Shown in pieces: positions 1 to 7,089 of a stretch of 13,946 nucleotides of DNA. Position 1 is the first letter of the stretch. The number at the start of each line of letters is the position of its first letter. Source of the DNA: JAGOGN01 sp036652735 (GTDB taxonomy: Bacteria > Bacillota > Clostridia > Lachnospirales > Lachnospiraceae); contig JAVVVI010000042.1 of assembly GCA_036652735.1 (NCBI GenBank), positions 1-13,946 of the forward strand. The letters run 5' to 3'. The translations under genes and the position numbers were made by a program. Below the pieces are notes generated by a model. It did no database searches. It was not told the DNA's origin and saw only the letters and a list, made by a program, of their open reading frames with translations.

Positions 1-396
1 TTATCTCTTACTGAACTGCGGTGCTCTACGTGCTGCTTTGAGACCGTATTTCTTACGTTCTTTCATTCTTGGATCACGTGTTAAGTATCCTGCCTTCTTC
101 AAAGTTGGACGGAATTCATCTGAATCAACCTGAAGGAGTGCTCTTGCGATACCATGTCTGATTGCTCCTGCCTGTCCTGTATATCCACCACCGTGAACGG
201 TAACTAAAACATCAAATTTATCCACATTTTCAGTTGCTGTTAAAGGCTGACGAACAATAACCTTTAAAGTCTCTAATCCAAGATATTCGTTAATATCTCT
301 TTTGTTTATTGTAATCTTACCTGTTCCAGGTACTAAATAAACTCTTGCAACTGAGCTTTTTCTTCTTCCGGTTCCATAATATTTTGTAGCTGCCAC
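1..396 (-). CDS. rpsI: 30S ribosomal protein S9
   Basis: Small-subunit protein uS9, whose basic C-terminal tail reaches the P-site tRNA in the ribosome. The 131-residue product has the family's usual length (about 130), opens with the YYGTGRRKSSVARV motif and ends in the typical basic tail RRAPQFSKR, so it is complete; its TAA occupies bases 1-3, the very edge of the window. The start is GTG at 394-396, preceded by a GGAGG ribosome binding site nine bases upstream; no better ATG exists. It lies 22 bases after rplM and is the second gene of the classic rplM-rpsI operon, so it should be controlled by the rplM promoter and leader. Identification is by clear family resemblance. Confidence 0.98.
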   Translation of the reverse strand: MAATKYYGTGRRKSSVARVYLVPGTGKITINKRDINEYLGLETLKVIVRQPLTATENVDKFDVLVTVHGGGYTGQAGAIRHGIARALLQVDSDEFRPTLKKAGYLTRDPRMKERKKYGLKAARRAPQFSKR

Positions 397-418
397 TGTA
401 TTTTACCTCCTTCTACGA

Positions 419-847
419 TTAAAATGTTAGTACTTCTGGTTTCTGAGCTTCATGTTTGTGTTCAGGTCCTGCATATACAAATAACTTTGTATACATCTGT
501 CTTCCTAATGTTCCCTGTGGAAGCATACCCTTAACAGCGAGTTCTAACACTCTCTCAGGTTTCTTTGCTAACATTACTTTGAGTGTAGTCTCTTTCATTC
601 CACCTACATAATCGGAATGATGATAGTAAATTTTCTGATCCATCTTTTTACCTGTTACGTTGATTTTATCTGCGTTTACTATAATTACGTAATCACCTGT
701 ATCTACGTGTGGTGTAAAAATAGGTTTATTTTTTCCTCTTAATACTTTAGCTACTTCTGATGCTAAACGTCCTAATGTATATCCTGTAGCGTCTACTACA
801 TACCATTTTCTTTCAATTGTTGCCGGGCTGGCCATAAAAGTTTTCAT
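419..847 (-). CDS. rplM: 50S ribosomal protein L13
   Basis: Large-subunit protein uL13, an early 23S rRNA assembly protein. The 142-residue product matches the usual length and shows the family motifs WYVVDATGYTLGRLAS (about residues 15-30), the FTPHVDTGDYVIIVNA stretch (44-59) and the GMLPQGTLGRQMYTKLFVYAG block (107-127). The ATG is preceded by AAGGAGG at 855-861. It heads the rplM-rpsI pair, with a strong promoter about 134 bases upstream and a structured leader in between, which suggests autoregulation by its own product as described for L13 leaders in other Firmicutes. Nothing is missing or odd in the protein. Confidence 0.98.
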   Translation of the reverse strand: MKTFMASPATIERKWYVVDATGYTLGRLASEVAKVLRGKNKPIFTPHVDTGDYVIIVNADKINVTGKKMDQKIYYHHSDYVGGMKETTLKVMLAKKPERVLELAVKGMLPQGTLGRQMYTKLFVYAGPEHKHEAQKPEVLTF

Positions 848-974
848 TGGTTTACCTCCTTAAATTTTAAAAGTTATGAGAATACCGGAAATGTCCATAA
901 CCGCTATTCTTCCTGTAATCTTTATCGTAAAATACATTCCCGGGGCTTTGGGTCCGTATTTTCTCTCGTCAGAC
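848..974 (-). promoter_or_regulatory. rplM 5' leader, candidate L13 autoregulatory RNA
   Basis: About 127 bases lie between the predicted transcription start and the rplM ATG. Two stems can be read directly. The 5' one pairs AAAATAC with GTATTTT (929-935 with 956-962) and, across a symmetric 3x3 internal loop, CCC with GGG. The second pairs AGAATAGCGG with CCGGTATTCT (879-888 with 901-910) with one G-G mismatch and a 12-base loop. A competing stem GTTATG/CATAAC (873-878 with 896-901) uses loop bases of the second stem plus bases just after it, and the two cannot form together without an intervening linker. Position and size fit a ribosomal protein leader; that it is a member of the known L13_leader family is my inference. 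Confidence 0.6.
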
Positions 975-980
975 TTATAC

Positions 981-1009
981 ATTATAGTACACGAAGCCTT
1001 GTGTGTCAA
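981..1009 (-). promoter_or_regulatory. Consensus sigma-A promoter for rplM-rpsI
   Basis: Read on the minus strand there is a perfect TTGACA (1004-1009), a 17-base spacer and a perfect TATAAT (981-986), giving a predicted start near 974. The -35 box contains the truA stop codon (TGA at 1006-1008), so the promoter is tucked exactly at the end of truA. The spacer carries an imperfect inverted repeat (ACACAAGG / CTTCGTGT, 6 of 8 positions) that may be chance. Confidence 0.92.
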
Positions 1010-1764
1010 TGCTTTTTATCAAATTCAATTCCTAATAATGTCAATCCCTGGGGCGGTGCCGTGGGACCCGCTGTTTTTCGGTCTTTTGCGGCGATGATTT
1101 CCGGTATGTGAGAAGGTTCGATCTCCAAAAGACCTGCCTGTATTAATGTTCCAGCAATAATTCTTACCATGTTGTATAAGAACCCACTGCCTGTAATTCG
1201 AATGGTGATCCGGTCGTTCTCTTTTGTAACTTGACAGGCGTATATTTCCCGGATGGTTGTTTCTACCTGGGCTTTTACAGAGCAAAAGCTCTTAAAGTCA
1301 TGAACACCCTGAAAAAAAGCTGCCGCCTCCTGCATTTTTTCCACATCCAAGGGGCGATAATAAAAATAGCTATTGTGTCTCTCCGTTGGAATGGGAAAGG
1401 TACGGTTAAGGATTCGATATTCATAAGTCTTTTTGCTGGTGCAGAATCTTGGATGAAACCTCTCATCCACTTCTTCTGAATCCTCAATTACAATATCCTC
1501 CGGCAGACGCTGATTTAGGGCATAAGAGATCTTTTCCGCGGGCATTTTTGCAACGGTATCAAATACCGCTACATTTCCCAGTGCATGAACTCCCGCATCT
1601 GTGCGGCTGGCTCCCATAACATGAATCTCTTCCTTTAACAGGGCACTTAACTCGCGTTCCAGTACCTCTTGAATTGTAATTCCATTTGGCTGAATCTGCC
1701 AGCCACAATAATGGCTGCCCTCATATGCTACAATTAATTTCACTCTTTTTTTATTATTATCCAT
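1006..1764 (-). CDS. truA: tRNA pseudouridine(38-40) synthase TruA
   Basis: Isomerises uridine to pseudouridine at positions 38-40 of the anticodon stem-loop of many tRNAs. The 252-residue product has normal TruA length. The catalytic loop GASRTDAGVHA lies at residues 51-61 with the nucleophile Asp56, and the C-terminal FLYNMVRIIAGTL helix (about 195-207) and a late GLTLLGIEF strand are typical. It starts with ATG one base after the ecfT stop codon, with only a weak ribosome binding site (AAAGTGGTG inside ecfT), so it is probably translated by coupling to ecfT. The ecfA1-ecfA2-ecfT-truA-rplM-rpsI order is a well-known conserved cluster in Firmicutes. Its TGA lies inside the -35 box of the rplM promoter. 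Confidence 0.97.
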   Translation of the reverse strand: MDNNKKRVKLIVAYEGSHYCGWQIQPNGITIQEVLERELSALLKEEIHVMGASRTDAGVHALGNVAVFDTVAKMPAEKISYALNQRLPEDIVIEDSEEVDERFHPRFCTSKKTYEYRILNRTFPIPTERHNSYFYYRPLDVEKMQEAAAFFQGVHDFKSFCSVKAQVETTIREIYACQVTKENDRITIRITGSGFLYNMVRIIAGTLIQAGLLEIEPSHIPEIIAAKDRKTAGPTAPPQGLTLLGIEFDKKH

Positions 1765-1765
1765 A

Positions 1766-2566
1766 CTATAGCACCACTTTAATGAAAATCATAATTGCAA
1801 AATACAGCCAGACCACCCCATATACCAGATAATCTCTTCCGGCATATTTTAATGGTTTCATCTTTGTTCGTCCCTCTCCTCCACGGTAGCAGCGTGATTC
1901 CATTGCCATGGCTAAGTCGGTTGCCCGTCGCCATGCGGAGACAAATAATGGAACCAGAAGCGGAATCATATTTTTGGCTCTTTTCAAAAAATTGCCACTT
2001 TCAAAATCTGCCCCTCTTGCAATCTGGGCTTTCATAATTTTATCCGTCTCTTCCACAAGAATTGGAATAAAACGCAGGGCAATGGACATCATCATAGCAA
2101 TCTCATGAATCGGAACCTTAATAAAATGCAGGGGCCATAAAAGACGTTCCATACCATCTGTTAAACGATTGGGTGTGGTGGTCAGCGTCATCACTGACGT
2201 TCCTAATATTAAGTAAATAAGGCGTACCATCATAAACAGGGTACTTTTCACTCCTTGAACCGATATCCGTATTATACCCCAGTGGAAAATTGGATCTCCC
2301 GGTGTAAACAGAAGATTAAATACAGAAGTGAATAAGAGAAGAATTAAAATCGTCTTTAATCCACTCAAAATATACTTGATTGGAATTTTGGATAGTGCAA
2401 TATAGGATATTAAAAATATGCTTGCCAATAAAATTCCAAGAGGATGTTGAAATAAAAAAACAGATACAATAAATAAAAGAGTGCCTACAAGCTTCACTCT
2501 TGGATCTAATCTGTGTATCAGGGAATTTCCCGGATAATATTGGCCAATGGTTATATCTCTTAACAT
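1766..2566 (-). CDS. ecfT: ECF transporter transmembrane subunit EcfT
   Basis: Membrane scaffold of an energy-coupling factor transporter: it couples ATP hydrolysis by EcfA1/EcfA2 to movement of a substrate-binding S component. The 266-residue protein has hydrophobic segments at about 25-58 (probably two), 69-88, 108-130, 155-171, 200-212 and 246-264. It carries the two Ala-Arg-type coupling-helix motifs of the family, around AQIARGADF (180-188) and AMESRCYRGG (221-230), that contact the ATPases. ATG start with GAGGAG six bases upstream; that site overlaps the ecfA2 stop region. No S component is encoded nearby, consistent with a group II module shared among several unlinked S components, so the substrates cannot be told from this window. 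Confidence 0.96.
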   Translation of the reverse strand: MLRDITIGQYYPGNSLIHRLDPRVKLVGTLLFIVSVFLFQHPLGILLASIFLISYIALSKIPIKYILSGLKTILILLLFTSVFNLLFTPGDPIFHWGIIRISVQGVKSTLFMMVRLIYLILGTSVMTLTTTPNRLTDGMERLLWPLHFIKVPIHEIAMMMSIALRFIPILVEETDKIMKAQIARGADFESGNFLKRAKNMIPLLVPLFVSAWRRATDLAMAMESRCYRGGEGRTKMKPLKYAGRDYLVYGVVWLYFAIMIFIKVVL

Positions 2567-2576
2567 GGTTACTCCT

Positions 2577-3431
2577 CTATTTGCAAGTCTTTAATGCTCG
2601 GATAATTTCATCTCTTGCCTGTTCCACTGTCGTTACATCTGCATTTACGGGTAAGCCCCGTTCCTGAAGCGCATGCATAACCAACGTGATTTGCGGCGCA
2701 CAAAGACCTATTTCTTCCAGTTCTTTATAATAGTGAAACACTTCCTGAACCGTTCCATCGTACCGAACCGTCCCCTCATTCATTACGATAATGCGCTCCA
2801 CATACTTGGCAATGTCTTCCATGCTATGACTCACTAAGATAACCGTAATCTTCTTATTTTCATGCAGTTTTTTCACTTGTTCAAGAATCTCATCACGCCC
2901 TTTTGGATCCAGTCCTGCCGTTGGTTCATCCAGAATAAGGACCTGGGGCTGCATCGCAAGGACTCCCGCAATTGCCACTCTGCGTTTCTGTCCACCGGAC
3001 AACTCAAATGGAGACTGATAAAACAGTTCTTCGGAAATCCCCACATTTTTCAATGCTTCAAATGCCCGTAAACCGGCTTCTTTATCATCCAGTCCCTGGT
3101 TTTTTGGTCCAAAACATACATCTTTAAAAATCGTTGTTTCAAATAATTGGTGTTCCGGATACTGAAATACCAATCCAACCTTACTTCTTAATTCCTTTTT
3201 ATTATAATCCCCATCATCAATATCTCTTCCGTTAAAATAAACTCCCCCTGAGGTTGCTTTCATTAATCCGTTGAGGTGCTGAATCAAGGTGGATTTTCCG
3301 CTTCCTGTATGGCCGATAATGCCAATAAACTCACCATCCTGAATGGTCAAATTAATGTTTTTTAATGCCTTTGATTCAAATGCGGTTCCCGGTGCATAGG
3401 TGTAATTTACTTCATTTAAAATAATTGACAT
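2577..3431 (-). CDS. ecfA2: ECF transporter ATPase EcfA2
   Basis: One of two ABC ATPases that power the ECF transporter from the cytoplasmic face. The 284 residues include Walker A GHTGSGKST (40-48), Q-loop Gln90 in FQYPEHQLF, signature LSGGQKRR (144-151), Walker B VLILDEP (164-170, catalytic Glu169), the D-loop AGLD and switch His202. The QYPEHQLFE wording and LDEPTAGLDP separate it from its partner, fitting the A2 type. Its ATG lies inside the end of ecfA1 (16-base overlap), so the two subunits are likely translationally coupled at equal dose. The C-terminal 70 or so residues form the family's domain that contacts the partner ATPase. All catalytic residues are present. Confidence 0.96.
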   Translation of the reverse strand: MSIILNEVNYTYAPGTAFESKALKNINLTIQDGEFIGIIGHTGSGKSTLIQHLNGLMKATSGGVYFNGRDIDDGDYNKKELRSKVGLVFQYPEHQLFETTIFKDVCFGPKNQGLDDKEAGLRAFEALKNVGISEELFYQSPFELSGGQKRRVAIAGVLAMQPQVLILDEPTAGLDPKGRDEILEQVKKLHENKKITVILVSHSMEDIAKYVERIIVMNEGTVRYDGTVQEVFHYYKELEEIGLCAPQITLVMHALQERGLPVNADVTTVEQARDEIIRALKTCK

Positions 3432-4267
3432 AATTCTTTCACCAGTTCTTCCCTTGTTAAAATACCGTTTGACAGCTTTATCCCGGCTTTTTGCAGCTGA
3501 TATGCTAAAAGTGTAACCTGCGGAACATCCAGCCGGTAGGACTGAAGTTCTTCTACTTTGGTGAAAATCTCCCTTGGTGTTCCCTGCATAACAATCTCAC
3601 CTTCGTGCATAACAAATACCTGATTGGCATCCACAACTTCTTCCATATTGTGGGTAATTAAAATAATAGTTACACCTTTTTCCTTATTTAATCTATGTAT
3701 CGTTGTAAGTACATCCCTTCTGCCTACAGGGTCCAACATTGCCGTTGGTTCATCCAGAACAATGCATTTTGGCTGCATGGCGATTACACCCGCAATTGCC
3801 ACTCTCTGTTTTTGTCCTCCGGATAATTTGTTTGGTGAGTGCTGGCTGTATTTTAACATATTCACAGATTTTAGACTTTCCTCTACCCGCTCCCAGATTT
3901 CCTCGGTGGGAATACCCATATTTTCCGGTCCAAATCCCACATCTTCTTCCACTACTCCGGCAACAATCTGGTTATCCGGGTTCTGAAAAACCATTCCTGC
4001 ACGCTGCCGAATGGGGAACAGATTCTTTTCTTCTTTGGTGTCCATTCCATCCACCCACATGGTTCCTTCCCCGGGTTCCAAAATCACGTTCATATGTTTT
4101 GCCAGGGTGGATTTTCCGGATCCGTTATGACCTAAGACAGCGATAAAATCACCTGCTTTAATATCAATATTCACATTTTTCAATGCCGTATCGATGCTTT
4201 CAACATTCCCCTCTTCATCTCTGTGAATGTATTCATACATGAGCTGTTTGGATTTTATAATCCCCAT
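3416..4267 (-). CDS. ecfA1: ECF transporter ATPase EcfA1
   Basis: First ATPase of the ECF module, pairing with EcfA2. The 283 residues carry Walker A GHNGSGKST (46-54), Q-loop Gln95 in FQNPDNQIV, signature LSGGQKQR (148-155), Walker B CIVLDEP (168-174) and switch His206. The FQNPDNQ wording and LDEPTAMLDP are typical of the A1 type. ATG start with AGGTGA a few bases upstream. The gene follows trmL by 61 bases, and almost all of that space is a strong hairpin, leaving no room for a promoter directly in front. In many Firmicutes the gene before ecfA1 is rplQ; here it is trmL. Confidence 0.96.
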   Translation of the reverse strand: MGIIKSKQLMYEYIHRDEEGNVESIDTALKNVNIDIKAGDFIAVLGHNGSGKSTLAKHMNVILEPGEGTMWVDGMDTKEEKNLFPIRQRAGMVFQNPDNQIVAGVVEEDVGFGPENMGIPTEEIWERVEESLKSVNMLKYSQHSPNKLSGGQKQRVAIAGVIAMQPKCIVLDEPTAMLDPVGRRDVLTTIHRLNKEKGVTIILITHNMEEVVDANQVFVMHEGEIVMQGTPREIFTKVEELQSYRLDVPQVTLLAYQLQKAGIKLSNGILTREELVKELCQLF

Positions 4268-4286
4268 CCCGTCACCTGCTTTCTAA

Positions 4287-4318
4287 AATCTCAGTGGAGG
4301 AAACCCTCCACCGAGATT
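4287..4318 (-). terminator. Hairpin between trmL and ecfA1, terminator or attenuator
   Basis: A 14-base stem with a 4-base loop: AATCTCGGTGGAGG pairs with CCTCCACTGAGATT in the minus-strand RNA with a single G-U wobble; the same position is an A-C mismatch in plus-strand RNA, which points to function on the minus strand. It starts 10 bases after the trmL stop. The U tract behind it is short (four U, then AGAAAG), so termination may be partial. Its 3' end lies about 20 bases before the ecfA1 start, next to the ribosome binding site. Confidence 0.7.
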
Positions 4319-4328
4319 CTGTTAAAAC

Positions 4329-4832
4329 TTATAAATAATCCTTGTATTTTGTAAGACTGCCTTCCAATTTCATATGGTCAAAATTGTTTTGACGCAATGC
4401 CTCATAGAGAACAATTGCAACCGAATTGGACAGGTTTAAGGAACGTGTCTCCCCTATCATTGGGATTCGAACGCAAGTCTCCTTATGCTGTACCAGAATC
4501 TCCTCCGGAATACCGGCGCTTTCTTTTCCAAACATAAGATAGCAGTCGGATTCATACGCAATCTCCGAGTACACCCGCTTTCCCTTTGTGGTGGCCATAT
4601 AGAGTTTGGCTCCGGGATTTTTCTCCAGAAAATCCTGGAAGTTCAAATAGCAGGTCACATCCAGCTCTGCCCAATAATCCATTCCGGCTCTTTTTATTTC
4701 TTTTTCATTTAAACGAAATCCCAAAGGTTCAATCAGATGAAGTCTGGTTCCTGTTGCAACACAAGTCCGCCCAATGTTGCCGGTATTATATGGGATCTCC
4801 GGTTCATACAGCACAATATTTAACTTTGCCAC
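4329..4832 (-). CDS. trmL: tRNA (cytidine(34)-2'-O)-methyltransferase TrmL
   Basis: SPOUT-class enzyme that 2'-O-methylates the wobble base (C34 or cmnm5U34) of tRNA-Leu using S-adenosylmethionine. The 167 residues show the family's N-terminal block YNTGNIGRTC (15-24), the LMFGKESAGIPEEIL strand-turn (99-113), IPM (123-125) and the trefoil-knot motif SLNLSNSVAIVLYEALRQ (131-148). It is slightly longer than the usual 155-160, with a short basic tail. The start codon is GTG, with GGAG about seven bases upstream. It follows the aminotransferase gene by 21 bases and so is probably cotranscribed with it; the hairpin behind it likely sets how much transcription reaches ecfA1. Confidence 0.94.
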   Translation of the reverse strand: MAKLNIVLYEPEIPYNTGNIGRTCVATGTRLHLIEPLGFRLNEKEIKRAGMDYWAELDVTCYLNFQDFLEKNPGAKLYMATTKGKRVYSEIAYESDCYLMFGKESAGIPEEILVQHKETCVRIPMIGETRSLNLSNSVAIVLYEALRQNNFDHMKLEGSLTKYKDYL

Positions 4833-4853
4833 AATACGCTCCTATTTCTTACT

Positions 4854-6032
4854 TTATTTTGCTTTTTGTTCTTCTCTTAATTTTTCAACAAATCGTTGGA
4901 TTCGCTCACAAGCTGTCTCTAATTCCTCTACAGAATACGCATAGGAGATACGAAGGAATCCTTCTCCACAGTCACCAAATGCGGTTCCAGGAACAACTGC
5001 TACTTCTTCTTCTCTTAAGAGTCTCATTGCAAATTCATCAGAAGTTACACCTAGGCCCTGAATAGAAGGGAACATATAGAATGCACCAAATGGCTCAAAG
5101 CACTGTAATCCCATTTCACGGAATCTCTTTAAGAGGTAATGACGTCTCTCATCATATTTGCTTCTCATGAAATCAACATCTGCATCTGAATTACTAATTG
5201 CATCTACTGCCGCATACTGTGCTGTGGTAGGTGCACACATAATTGCAAACTGATGTACTTTCAGCATCTGCTGAATAATTTCCTTTGGTCCGCAAGCATA
5301 ACCTAATCTCCATCCGGTCATTGCATGTGATTTTGAGAATCCATTAATTAAAATCGTTCTCTCTTTCATGCCCGGTAAAGAAGCTACGGATACGTGTTTT
5401 GTTCCATATGTAAGTTCGGAATAAATCTCATCACTTAAAACAAACAAATCATGTTCAATGATTACCGGAAGGATTGCATCCAGGTCTTTGCGCTCCATAA
5501 TTGCTCCGGTAGGGTTATTTGGGAACGGAAGTACAAGAATCTTTGTCTTATCTGTAATTGCTGCCTCTAATTCCTCTTTGGTAAGACGGAATTCATTCTC
5601 TTCTTTTAAGTCAATAATAACCGGTTTTCCACCTGCTAAAATAACACATGGCTCATAAGATACATAACTTGGCTGTGGAATAAGAACTTCATCACCCGGA
5701 TCAAGCATCGCTCTAAATGCAGCGTCGATTCCTTCACTTCCTCCAACGGTCATAAAGATTTCAGAATTACTGTCATAGGACACGTTATATTTCTCACTTA
5801 AAAACTTGCAAATTGCTGACTTACATTCTTTTAAACCTGCATTGGAGGTGTATTTTGTCTTACCTTCCTGCAATGACTTGATTCCTGCCTCACGAATGTG
5901 CATTGGTGTCTTAAAATCCGGTTCTCCTACCCCTAGAGAAATTGCCTCCGGCATGTCTGCTGCGTAATCAAAGAACTTACGAATACCTGATGGTTTAATT
6001 TCTACAATTTGTTTTGATAATGGGTTTCTCAT
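4854..6032 (-). CDS. PLP-dependent aminotransferase, class I/II
   Basis: Fold-type I aminotransferase of the aspartate/aromatic/alanine group, transferring amino groups between an amino acid and a 2-oxo acid. From the start chosen here (392 residues) visible features are SLGVGEPDF near the N-terminus, NNPTG at 172-176, SDEIYSELTYG at 200-210 and the PLP lysine in NGFSKSHAMTGWRLGY at about 234. I chose the ATG at 6030-6032 (MRNPLSKQIVEI) instead of the in-frame ATG at 6057-6059: it has AAGGAG at good distance, and the upstream ATG falls inside the -10 box of the gene's promoter, so it should not be in the transcript. Exact substrate cannot be read from sequence. trmL follows closely. Confidence 0.93.
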   Translation of the reverse strand: MRNPLSKQIVEIKPSGIRKFFDYAADMPEAISLGVGEPDFKTPMHIREAGIKSLQEGKTKYTSNAGLKECKSAICKFLSEKYNVSYDSNSEIFMTVGGSEGIDAAFRAMLDPGDEVLIPQPSYVSYEPCVILAGGKPVIIDLKEENEFRLTKEELEAAITDKTKILVLPFPNNPTGAIMERKDLDAILPVIIEHDLFVLSDEIYSELTYGTKHVSVASLPGMKERTILINGFSKSHAMTGWRLGYACGPKEIIQQMLKVHQFAIMCAPTTAQYAAVDAISNSDADVDFMRSKYDERRHYLLKRFREMGLQCFEPFGAFYMFPSIQGLGVTSDEFAMRLLREEEVAVVPGTAFGDCGEGFLRISYAYSVEELETACERIQRFVEKLREEQKAK

Positions 6033-6041
6033 TTTCCTATT

Positions 6042-6047
6042 CTCCTT
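6042..6047 (-). promoter_or_regulatory. Ribosome binding site deciding the aminotransferase start
   Basis: AAGGAG lies nine bases before the ATG at 6030-6032. The alternative ATG at 6057-6059 has no purine-rich site in front of it. This site, together with the promoter at 6055-6082, fixes the start. Confidence 0.8.
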
Positions 6048-6054
6048 CTCCTGA

Positions 6055-6082
6055 ATCATAATATTAAAAATACATCTGTCAA
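6055..6082 (-). promoter_or_regulatory. Sigma-A promoter for the aminotransferase gene
   Basis: Minus strand TTGACA (6077-6082), 16-base AT-rich spacer and TATGAT (6055-6060). The predicted start near 6048 gives a short leader of about 16 bases that begins right at the ribosome binding site. The -35 box contains the TGA stop of the AIR-synthase-like gene (6079-6081), the same layout as at truA/rplM. Confidence 0.85.
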
Positions 6083-7062
6083 ATCACTTTATAGAGTTCA
6101 TCGGTCTTTGGTGGCTCTAAATAACGCCTTTCTTCCCCATTGAGCAACAATCGGTTCTTTCCCTCCGTTGCTTTTCCTATAATCGCTGCAGAAATTCCTG
6201 CTTTCATAAGTTCGCGAACAAGTCCAGTTCCATCCTCTGCTGCCATTAACATACAGCCACTGGAAATGAGTTCATAGGGGTTAATTCCAAAAAATTCACA
6301 AATCTCTATTGTCTCCTGTTTGACAGGTACTTTTTTCAAATCAATTTCCAGTCCTATTTTGCTGGCTTCCGCAACTTCCCATAAGGCACCATAGATGCCA
6401 CCCTCTGTCACATCATGCATTGCACTGACACCAAATTCCACCGCTATCCTTGATTCCGGAAGAACCGAAAGGTAGGAATCAAACTGCTTGGCTGTATCAA
6501 TGAGCTGCTGGGGGAGTCTTTTTTGCAGCTGTTCTTCCTTTTCTTTTGCAAGTATGGAGGTTCCCTCAATTCCAATCCATTTTGTCACAAGAATATCTTG
6601 TCCCGGCTTGGCTCCTCCTGTTGAAATCAGTTGATTTCTCTTTGCTTTTCCAATTCCGGTAACTGTTACAATGGGCTGCACGACTGCTTTTGTAACCTCC
6701 GTGTGCCCTCCCACAATCTGCACATTTGCCTGGGCACAGGCCTGATCCATTTGCTGCATCATCTCTCGTAATGTCTCTTCCTCTGTCCCATCCGGCAGCA
6801 ATATTGTTAGCATCACGCCAATTGGTTCTGCTCCTGCACTGGCTAAATCATTCATGGTAATATGAATCGCCAAATGTCCAATATCCTTTGCTGTTCCGGT
6901 TATGGGATCTGTTGAGAGTACAAAGATCTCATCTTCCGAAAGAGCAATTGCGGCACAATCCTCACCCACACCTGCCCCTAAGACAATCTCTTTTCGTTTT
7001 GTATTAATCTGTTTCAGAACGGAGCGTTTTAATACAGACTCCGGTACTTTTCCTACTATCAT
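6079..7062 (-). CDS. AIR synthase / HypE-like family protein
   Basis: Member of the PurM/HypE superfamily of ATP-binding, dimer-forming enzymes. Counting from the TTG at 7069-7071, an N-terminal half carries GAGVGEDCAAI (33-43), a DPITG turn and HITMNDLASAGAEP (70-83), then GGHTEV (121-126); the C-terminal half carries SAMHDVTEGGIYGAL (216-230). The product ends DELYKVI and lacks the C-terminal cysteine that HypE uses to carry the cyano ligand, so it is unlikely to be the hydrogenase maturase proper; there are no hyp genes nearby. Two starts are possible: ATG at 7060-7062 (MIVGKVPESVL, preferred because family members begin close to this point) or TTG at 7069-7071. It follows the VanW-like gene closely and probably shares its transcript. 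Substrate unknown. Confidence 0.85.
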   Translation of the reverse strand: MIVGKVPESVLKRSVLKQINTKRKEIVLGAGVGEDCAAIALSEDEIFVLSTDPITGTAKDIGHLAIHITMNDLASAGAEPIGVMLTILLPDGTEEETLREMMQQMDQACAQANVQIVGGHTEVTKAVVQPIVTVTGIGKAKRNQLISTGGAKPGQDILVTKWIGIEGTSILAKEKEEQLQKRLPQQLIDTAKQFDSYLSVLPESRIAVEFGVSAMHDVTEGGIYGALWEVAEASKIGLEIDLKKVPVKQETIEICEFFGINPYELISSGCMLMAAEDGTGLVRELMKAGISAAIIGKATEGKNRLLLNGEERRYLEPPKTDELYKVI

Positions 7063-7089
7063 TTTTTTCAACCACTTTCCCGCTTCTGT

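Noticed and set aside
876..1097. Plus-strand reading frame of 73 codons over the rplM leader
   Set aside because: No binding site, antisense to a consensus promoter and leader and to truA; it is a shadow frame.
4833..4900. Promoter for trmL at the end of the aminotransferase gene (TTGAAA at the left side)
   Set aside because: No acceptable -10 box at 16-18 bases; cotranscription is simpler.
7063..7071. TTG start of the AIR-synthase-like gene
   Set aside because: Possible but less likely than the ATG at 7060-7062, which begins the protein near where relatives begin; the difference is three residues.
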